5,953 nucleotides of DNA from an uncultured Clostridia bacterium. Lineage in GTDB: Bacteria; Bacillota; Clostridia; Christensenellales; Borkfalkiaceae. The DNA lies in contig CANPYD010000066.1 in NCBI GenBank assembly GCA_947587775.1, forward strand, positions 1 through 5,953, in the 5' to 3' direction. Numbering within the stretch: position 1 is the first letter of the stretch; every line of letters starts with the position of its first letter. The notes below the pieces were generated by a model that saw nothing but the letters and a program-made list of their open reading frames with translations, made no database searches and was not told where the DNA came from. The position numbers were made by a program, and so were the translations under genes. Of this stretch, positions 1-3,404 are shown one piece after another.

Positions 1-29
1 GCGGTGACAGCTCCCCTACAAGGGGAGCC
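1..29 (-). repeat. GC-rich two-hairpin repeat, copy 1 (partial, cut by window edge)
   Basis: Bases 6-29 are identical to 59-82 (24 bases, period 53) and form the same 8-bp stem. Bases 1-5 differ from copy 2 (GCGGT where copy 2 has GCGCG), so the second hairpin here is of another sequence type and continues outside the window. Copies 1 and 2 form a tandem pair. Confidence 0.75.
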
Positions 30-32
30 AAA

Positions 33-82
33 ACCCCTCAGTCGCGCAAGGACAGCGCGACAGCTCCCCTACAAGGGGAGCC
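33..82 (-). repeat. GC-rich two-hairpin repeat, copy 2 (minus orientation)
   Basis: Read on the minus strand it begins with GGCTCCCCT-TGT-AGGGGAGC (8-bp stem), followed by TGTCGCGC...GCGCGAC (7-bp stem, loop TGTCCTT) and TGAGGGG. It is the same plan as bases 3153-3203 in the opposite orientation. It lies just beyond the operon terminator. Confidence 0.85.
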
Positions 83-94
83 GAGAGGAGCATG

Positions 95-119
95 AAAAAA
101 GACCCCGCGGGGTCTTTTT
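95..119 (-). terminator. Intrinsic terminator of the sigma/anti-sigma operon
   Basis: The perfect palindrome GACCCCGCGGGGTC (101-114) is flanked by A5 and T6, giving a stem of about ten pairs with a CGCG loop and a T run on the minus strand. The A side of the stem overlaps the TAA stop of the anti-sigma gene (118-120), so there is essentially no 3' untranslated spacer. The symmetric A and T runs could let it work in both directions. Confidence 0.9.
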
Positions 120-1251
120 AATCGTCGTCACGATCGTCGTCATCGTCATCATCATCATCGTCGTCCTCGTCATCATCATCGTCGTCCTCGTCGTCATCAT
201 CGTCGCCGATGTGCTTACGGCCGTCATCGTCGTCGGGGGCGTAGATGTCCTCGTAGACGTCCTCGATCTCGTCCATGAATTCCTCGAACAGCTCATCCAG
301 AACCCGTTCGGGCGAACGCTGCCACTTCGAACAGAGCTCTTCGTACTCTTCAAGGAGCTCCCTGCGCGTCTCGTCTCCGTCCTCGAAGATGAGATCTTCG
401 CCCAAACACTGATATTTGCGGTTGAAGGTCTCCTTGTCGAGCGTTTCGAGATCGGTAGGATAATCGCCGCTCTCGATCAGCGTGCGGACTTCCTCTTCGA
501 AGCCGCTCCGCCGCCCTTCGAACTCCCGTTCGAGCCAATCCTCGAATTCCCCCATCTCGCCCTCGTCATAGCCCGCAAAGAGGGCGTCAAAGGAAGCGTC
601 GTCCATATCGGAGAAGGAGTACTGCGTATATCTTTGGGAGAGTGCGCCGCGCACGCCGTCCAACGTGGCGGGGTCGCCGCCCTCGATCCTGAGACGGACG
701 CCGCCCGCACCGATGAGCTGCTTCCCGTCGGCGAGCTCGGTAAAGCGCAGGCAGGCCTCTTCCGCAGTGTCTCCCGTGAAGTTGACGTCCTTCATGAGCA
801 CGGCGGCATAGCGGTTGAGCGCACGGGTAGAGGAAACTTTTCCGTTTTCGAGCGTGAATTCCGCACCGGGCGCTGTATCGGTCTTTCCGCCCGAGACGGA
901 GGGTTCCGCCGTATCCGAAGCCGCAAGCGGCACATTGCAGGAAAGCGGGGCCGCAAGCGTTTTGACTTCCGCGGAATTCGGCTCGACGCTGATCACGATC
1001 TTAAAGGAACCGGCGGGTCCGCCGCCCCCCGGTGCGGGGAGCAGGAGGAGCAGAAGGATCACGGCGAGCAGGATGCAGACTGCACCCCCGAGCAGGGCCA
1101 TGAGCCCGACCCGCTTTTTGCGGCTCACCGCGAGCACTTCGCCCTGCGGCTCCGCCTTACGGGCAGCTTCGGCGATCACCCTCTCTCTGACGTCCGGGAT
1201 ATGTTGCTGCGCTTCTTCGCGGAGCGTTTTGATGATCTCGTCTTCTTTCAA
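118..1251 (-). CDS. Membrane anti-sigma factor with RsgI-like outer domain and C-terminal poly-Asp tail
   Basis: The 377-residue product has a charged cytoplasmic N-terminus (1-47; helical, likely sigma-binding), one membrane segment (about 48-71, ending in six Leu) and an outer part of about 300 residues. Residues 83-196 resemble the middle domain of RsgI-type anti-sigma factors: a strand around FKIVISVEPNS, then LENGKVSSTRALN and a helix DTAEEACLRFTELA, ending near VRLRIEG. The match is by pattern and an insertion follows the first strand. Next comes a very acidic, helical region (about 215-336, probable coiled coil). The tail 350-377 has 25 Asp, two Glu and one Arg. Four outer cysteines (105, 167, 282, 307) could form disulphides. 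The likely role is to hold the upstream-encoded sigma factor at the membrane until an outside signal arrives. It uses a TTG start, coupled to the sigma gene. No HExxH-type zinc motif was seen in the N-terminus, so it is not a ZAS-type anti-sigma. Confidence 0.82.
   Translation of the reverse strand: MKEDEIIKTLREEAQQHIPDVRERVIAEAARKAEPQGEVLAVSRKKRVGLMALLGGAVCILLAVILLLLLLPAPGGGGPAGSFKIVISVEPNSAEVKTLAAPLSCNVPLAASDTAEPSVSGGKTDTAPGAEFTLENGKVSSTRALNRYAAVLMKDVNFTGDTAEEACLRFTELADGKQLIGAGGVRLRIEGGDPATLDGVRGALSQRYTQYSFSDMDDASFDALFAGYDEGEMGEFEDWLEREFEGRRSGFEEEVRTLIESGDYPTDLETLDKETFNRKYQCLGEDLIFEDGDETRRELLEEYEELCSKWQRSPERVLDELFEEFMDEIEDVYEDIYAPDDDDGRKHIGDDDDDEDDDDDDEDDDDDDDDDDDRDDD
121..204 (-). repeat. 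Asp-codon tract (28 codons) at the 3' end of the anti-sigma gene
   Basis: There are 25 GAC/GAT codons in runs of 5, 6, 11 and 3, broken by GAG, GAG and CGT. The codons are mixed. The tract runs up to the TAA stop, which touches the terminator. Length change in steps of three would be tolerated by the reading frame. On the opposite strand it reads as Val/Ile, which creates a false membrane-like open frame. Confidence 0.9.
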
Positions 1252-1258
1252 GATATCG

Positions 1259-1263
1259 TCCTC
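1259..1263 (-). promoter_or_regulatory. Ribosome binding site for the TTG start of the anti-sigma gene, overlapping the sigma stop codon
   Basis: GAGGA here leaves 8 bases to the TTG at 1249-1251. The sigma gene's TGA (1262-1264) shares bases with it. The only in-frame codons between the upstream stop (TAG, 1270-1272) and the TTG are non-start codons, so TTG is the best start. Confidence 0.75.
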
Positions 1264-1768
1264 ATTGCCCTAAGGCCTTTTTCAGCTTTTTGACGGCGTT
1301 GTTGTACCGCCATGTCACGGTTGGAATGGGAAGAGAGAGCATGTGCGCGATCTCCCGCCGCTTATAGCCCTCGGCGACGAGCATCACGACGGCGAATTCC
1401 GCCTCTTTGAGTGTGCGGCGGGCGAGATCGATGAGATTGCCGTAGCCGTCCGCCTCGTAGGACGGGAAGAGATGTTCGCTCTCCCCCATGTCGACGGAAT
1501 GTTCTCTGGCGCGTTTGCGTTTTAAGTCGATCGCCTCGTGCTTTGCGATCTTGCAGATCCATGCGTTTGCGTTGGTGCCCGCACGGTAGCGGGAGGCGTA
1601 GCGGATGACTTTGAGGTAACAGCTCTGCATGGCGTCCTCGGCGAGTGACCTCTCGCGGAGGACGGAGAGGGCGATGTAATACACCGTCCCCTTCGTCGCT
1701 TCGTAGAGCCCATCAAATGCGGTCATGTCTCCGCCCGCAAGTTTTATCAGTTGTTCGTCGAGTGACAC
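1262..1768 (-). CDS. ECF-type RNA polymerase sigma factor
   Basis: This 168-residue protein has the usual ECF length and two-domain plan. Region 2 spans about 18-87: it includes the core-binding AFDGLYEATKGTVYYIA helix, then LAEDAMQSCYLKVIRYASRYR and the AWICKIAKHEAIDLKRKR stretch expected to contact the -10 region. After an acidic linker (93-110), region 4 (about 115-166) has a helix-turn-helix (YKRREIAHMLSLPIPTVTWRYNNAVKKLKK) for the -35 element. It starts at GTG with a strong ribosome binding site and has its own housekeeping promoter. Its TGA stop lies inside the Shine-Dalgarno of the anti-sigma gene 10 bases downstream, so the two should be translationally coupled. It probably directs a small regulon when released by the anti-sigma; the lipoprotein gene is a candidate target (inference). 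The precise ECF group cannot be told by eye. Confidence 0.95.
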   Translation of the reverse strand: MSLDEQLIKLAGGDMTAFDGLYEATKGTVYYIALSVLRERSLAEDAMQSCYLKVIRYASRYRAGTNANAWICKIAKHEAIDLKRKRAREHSVDMGESEHLFPSYEADGYGNLIDLARRTLKEAEFAVVMLVAEGYKRREIAHMLSLPIPTVTWRYNNAVKKLKKALGQ

Positions 1769-1775
1769 CCCTGCG

Positions 1776-1780
1776 CCTCC
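1776..1780 (-). promoter_or_regulatory. Ribosome binding site that fixes the GTG start of the sigma gene
   Basis: GGAGG lies 7 bases before the GTG at 1766-1768, which starts a full-length ECF sigma factor. No in-frame ATG sits at a better position. Confidence 0.88.
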
Positions 1781-1796
1781 GCGGTCATTTCATATT

Positions 1797-1825
1797 ATTT
1801 TATCACTGCGAAGGCGCGCTGTCAA
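1797..1825 (-). promoter_or_regulatory. Housekeeping (sigma-A type) promoter of the sigma/anti-sigma operon
   Basis: On the minus strand TTGACA (1820-1825) is followed after exactly 17 bases by TAAAAT (1797-1802). This is a perfect -35, an optimal spacer and a -10 with one mismatch. It starts one base after the lipoprotein stop codon. Transcription would begin near 1790, about 22 bases before the GTG of the sigma gene. The pair can therefore be expressed independently of the lipoprotein gene. Confidence 0.85.
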
Positions 1826-1826
1826 G

Positions 1827-3038
1827 TTAATCGTCGTATCCTTTCATGTGCAAATCGTCGGATTTGTTCTGGGAGAATTTGTAGGTGTAGCCGCCGTCCG
1901 CGTCGCGCTCGATCACAAACCTGCCGCGTTCGCCGCCGATGTTGTACTCAACTTCGATCCAGACCTTTCCGCCTCTCTCGACGCGCTCGATCTCGTAGCT
2001 GTTCCTGACGCCGTTCTTGGTGTATTCGACTTCATACTCCGCCTCTGCGTTCTCCGTTTCGAGGCTTACGGAAGTGGATTCGACGAGCCTGCCGCCTTGA
2101 TAGACGCTGTAGGTGTATTCGGTCTCCGCCTCGCTCTCGGCGCCCTCCTCTTCGGATTCCATCTCATGGCGCATCAGAACGTAATTCTTCGTATCGCCCT
2201 TGGTTGCGGAAGCGCGGATGGTGAGCTCGCTCTTCGTCTCGCTCTCTCTGCCGTCCTGCTCGCTCTCTTCCGTGCGCATGCCGCTCATGTAATAGTAGAC
2301 CGGGTTGCCTTCCGCATCCGTGCCCATCGCGAGGACGCCCTCGAGCTGATAAGCCGATTTCACTTCGACCTCGTCGTCATCGTCGTCGTCATCGTCGTGA
2401 TCGTAGCTGTCGGGATGCGCAACTTCCTTCTCGGTGTAGTACATGGTATGGACGTTTGCCTCGCCGAGCTCGTTCCTGCCCGTCACAACGAGCTTGAGTT
2501 CGTAGCCGCTGAGCGCGGGATCCGTCGCATCGTTTTTGCTGACGACGCTGCTCGTCGCGTCCTTTTCAAGGAAGCCTTCGAGCATGTTGTAGTACTTGTT
2601 GAACTGCTCGGCTTCCCCCTGTGCCTTGTCGACCGCAGGATCGCTGCTCTCGGGGAGCTGATAGTCGGGCTGCGTCTCGGGCGTCGTATCGGGAGCTGCT
2701 TCGCCCTGCGAAGGATCCGTCGAAGTCTCGGGAGCCGTTTCGCCCTGTGAAGGATCGGGAGTTGTGGGCTCCGTCGTTTCGGGAGTTGCGGGCTCCGTCG
2801 TTTCGTCAGATGCGGGAAGCTCGACAGTCGCCGCGAGCGGTTTCGCCTCCACGCCCGATTCCATGAGGAGTTTCGCCGTGGTGACGGCACCCAAGCCGTA
2901 AACGGATTCGGTCGTTACCGTTCCGCCGGACGGGTTCTTGTTGTCTGCGCTGCTGCCGCCGAAGTCGCAACCTGCTGCGACCGCACCGACCGAAAGTGCC
3001 AAGGTTCCTGCAAGAATGGTAGTGATGATTTTTTTCAT
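1827..3038 (-). CDS. Acidic secreted lipoprotein with Thr/Pro/Glu-rich linker and poly-Asp run (unknown function)
   Basis: I do not recognise a named family. The 403-residue product begins with a lipoprotein signal: Met-Lys-Lys, a hydrophobic stretch (4-22) and the lipobox AAGC with the lipidated cysteine at 24, so it should be anchored on the outer face of the cell membrane. Residues about 75-133 are a Thr/Pro/Glu/Ser linker with two sets of tandem repeats (ETTEPxTP twice; DPSQGE-x-AP twice). The rest (about 134-403) is very rich in Glu, Tyr, Thr and Val in alternating patterns, suggesting stacked beta strands, and holds eight consecutive Asp (215-222) after a His. It ends in YDD. No catalytic motif and no cysteine other than the lipidated one stand out. 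A sigma/anti-sigma pair follows on the same strand after 58 bases, and an ECF-like promoter may precede it, so it may be a target or sensor partner of that pair (inference). Confidence 0.88.
   Translation of the reverse strand: MKKIITTILAGTLALSVGAVAAGCDFGGSSADNKNPSGGTVTTESVYGLGAVTTAKLLMESGVEAKPLAATVELPASDETTEPATPETTEPTTPDPSQGETAPETSTDPSQGEAAPDTTPETQPDYQLPESSDPAVDKAQGEAEQFNKYYNMLEGFLEKDATSSVVSKNDATDPALSGYELKLVVTGRNELGEANVHTMYYTEKEVAHPDSYDHDDDDDDDDEVEVKSAYQLEGVLAMGTDAEGNPVYYYMSGMRTEESEQDGRESETKSELTIRASATKGDTKNYVLMRHEMESEEEGAESEAETEYTYSVYQGGRLVESTSVSLETENAEAEYEVEYTKNGVRNSYEIERVERGGKVWIEVEYNIGGERGRFVIERDADGGYTYKFSQNKSDDLHMKGYDD
2373..2396 (-). repeat. Asp-codon run in the lipoprotein gene
   Basis: Eight consecutive GAC/GAT codons form a low-complexity tract that encodes Asp 215-222. 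Both synonymous codons are mixed, so it is not a pure trinucleotide repeat. It mirrors the longer Asp tract at the 3' end of the anti-sigma gene. Confidence 0.85.
2699..2803 (-). repeat. In-frame tandem repeats coding the lipoprotein linker
   Basis: Two units of 24 bases (2756-2779 and 2780-2803) differ at one position and encode ETTEP(T/A)TP twice. Next to them a repeat with a 39-base period (for example 2699-2717 and 2738-2756) encodes DPSQGE(T/A)AP twice. Such units can change copy number by slippage without breaking the frame, altering the length of the spacer between membrane anchor and outer domain. Confidence 0.8.
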
Positions 3039-3046
3039 TTTGATTT

Positions 3047-3051
3047 CCTCC
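3047..3051 (-). promoter_or_regulatory. Ribosome binding site of the lipoprotein gene
   Basis: GGAGG lies 8 bases before the ATG at 3036-3038 and fixes this as the start. The frame is open for 11 more codons upstream, but those residues lack a ribosome binding site and would precede the Met-Lys-Lys of the signal peptide. Confidence 0.9.
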
Positions 3052-3073
3052 GAAATTTGATTTACACCCATAC

Positions 3074-3099
3074 AACGTACGAGTTTGCCGATTTGTTGG
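3074..3099 (-). promoter_or_regulatory. Possible ECF-type promoter for the lipoprotein gene
   Basis: On the minus strand CCAAC (3095-3099) is followed after 17 bases by CGTT (3074-3077). An AAC-containing -35 and a CGT-containing -10 are typical of ECF promoters. An A/T-rich tract of about 30 bases lies directly upstream, like an UP element. Start of transcription would fall near 3066, giving a leader of about 28 bases. No good housekeeping promoter was seen in the same stretch. The short motifs could match by chance; a CGTA at 3078-3081 is an alternative with a 13-base gap. Confidence 0.4.
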
Positions 3100-3152
3100 A
3101 AAAAAATAAAAATTTTTCGGAAAATTTTTTTGAGGGGGAAGGTAAACCCCTT

Positions 3153-3203
3153 GGCTCCCCCCTGAGGGGGAGCTGTCGCGCGCCCTTGCGCGACTGAGGG
3201 GGT
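3153..3203 (+). repeat. GC-rich two-hairpin repeat, copy 3 (plus orientation)
   Basis: This copy has a first stem GCTCCCCC/GGGGGAGC (3154-3161 and 3166-3173), then T, then a second stem GTCGCGC/GCGCGAC (3175-3181 and 3188-3194), then TGAGGGGGT. The order and most bases match the reverse complement of bases 33-82, so this copy is inverted relative to the left-end copies and the pair brackets the lipoprotein/sigma/anti-sigma genes. The loops differ (CTGA here, TGT there) while the stems stay paired. Confidence 0.85.
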
Positions 3204-3214
3204 GTCGTTCTAAA

Positions 3215-3287
3215 TCGTCATGGTGAGCGTAGTCGAACCATCACCTTGTTATAATGCGGTGATCCTTCGACAAGCTCAGGATGACGA
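3215..3287. repeat. Bipartite palindromic intergenic repeat
   Basis: Two arms (3217-3244, 28 bases; 3259-3285, 27 bases) form an imperfect inverted repeat around a 14-base spacer, with TCGTCAT and ATGACGA at the outer ends. Each arm has the GTCAT-xx-TGAGC-GTCGAA-xx-ATCAC plan, where the xx pairs are GG/CC in one arm and CC/GG in the other, so each arm also pairs with itself. The sequence type (ATCCTTCGACAAGCTCAGGAT) is a widespread kind of short bacterial intergenic repeat, from general recollection. The spacer contains TATAAT on the plus strand but no matching -35. Confidence 0.75.
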
Positions 3288-3300
3288 ATTGGGAATCATT

Positions 3301-3334
3301 GCCCACCCCCCTACCCCCCTCCTTGGGAGGGGGC
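3301..3334. repeat. C-rich tract with perfect hairpin (G-rich on minus strand)
   Basis: Three runs of C (5-6 bases) separated by single A or TA lead into a perfect 8-bp stem, CCCCCTCC (3315-3322) and GGAGGGGG (3326-3333), with a 3-base loop. It has no T tract, so it is not a standard terminator. The minus strand carries several runs of three to six G and could fold into a quadruplex. It is probably another small palindromic element or its remnant; its function is unknown. Confidence 0.6.
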
Positions 3335-3356
3335 ATGCACCCCTTGAGAGGCAACG

Positions 3357-3384
3357 AAAAAATCCCTCTCCGGAGAGAGGGATT
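3357..3384 (-). terminator. Intrinsic terminator of rpoC
   Basis: Read on the minus strand, a perfect 10-bp stem (AATCCCTCTC / GAGAGGGATT, bases 3361-3370 and 3375-3384) closes a TCCG loop and runs into six T. The loop fits the very stable UNCG class with a closing C-G pair. The stem starts 20 bases after the rpoC stop codon, so it should end the rpoC transcript and insulate the lipoprotein gene. Confidence 0.93.
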
Positions 3385-3404
3385 GATCCTTATAATATAA
3401 TGTG

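Larger units (their letters stand above)
3039..3404. other. 366-base intergenic region between rpoC and the lipoprotein gene
   Basis: No credible gene was found here. Reading on the minus strand away from rpoC, it contains the rpoC terminator, a C-rich hairpin, a bipartite palindromic repeat, one copy of a GC-rich repeat that also occurs at the left end of the window, a long A/T tract (about 3101-3131) and the leader of the lipoprotein gene. It looks like a landing site for small repeats. The short open frame on the plus strand across 3220-3453 is made of these repeats and the rpoC 3' end and has no ribosome binding site. Confidence 0.8.

Noticed and set aside
1..82. Repeats at the left end as a CRISPR array
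   Set aside because: There are only two units with a palindromic 24-base core, and the intervening bases belong to the same two-hairpin element found again at 3153-3203.
92..121. Small plus-strand frame (MKKDPAGSF, then TAA) preceded by GAGAGGAG, resembling a leader peptide over a terminator
   Set aside because: The purine run is only about one base from the ATG, the codons are simply the terminator palindrome, and no plus-strand gene follows that it could control.
4..1293. 429-codon open frame on the plus strand with a strongly hydrophobic Val/Ile stretch resembling a membrane protein
   Set aside because: It is the antisense of the anti-sigma gene. The Val/Ile run is the complement of the Asp-codon tract, it starts inside a repeat, lacks a sensible ribosome binding site and runs into the sigma gene.
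1262..1768. Sigma factor as SigI, the usual partner of RsgI
   Set aside because: At 168 residues with plain region 2 and region 4 it has the ECF plan; SigI proteins are clearly longer. Only the anti-sigma outer domain is RsgI-like.
1725..2750. 341-codon open frame on the plus strand
   Set aside because: It is the antisense of the lipoprotein gene. Its Val/Ile-rich stretch is again opposite an Asp run, and the minus strand has a lipobox, signal peptide and good ribosome binding site.
3039..3071. Longer lipoprotein start, 11 codons upstream at 3069-3071
   Set aside because: The residues GVNQISEEIK would precede a perfect Met-Lys-Lys signal peptide, and the GGAGG site lies within this stretch, at the right distance for the ATG at 3036-3038.
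3250..3255. TATAAT on the plus strand as a promoter -10
   Set aside because: No -35-like hexamer lies 16-18 bases upstream, it sits in the spacer of a palindromic repeat, and no plus-strand gene follows.
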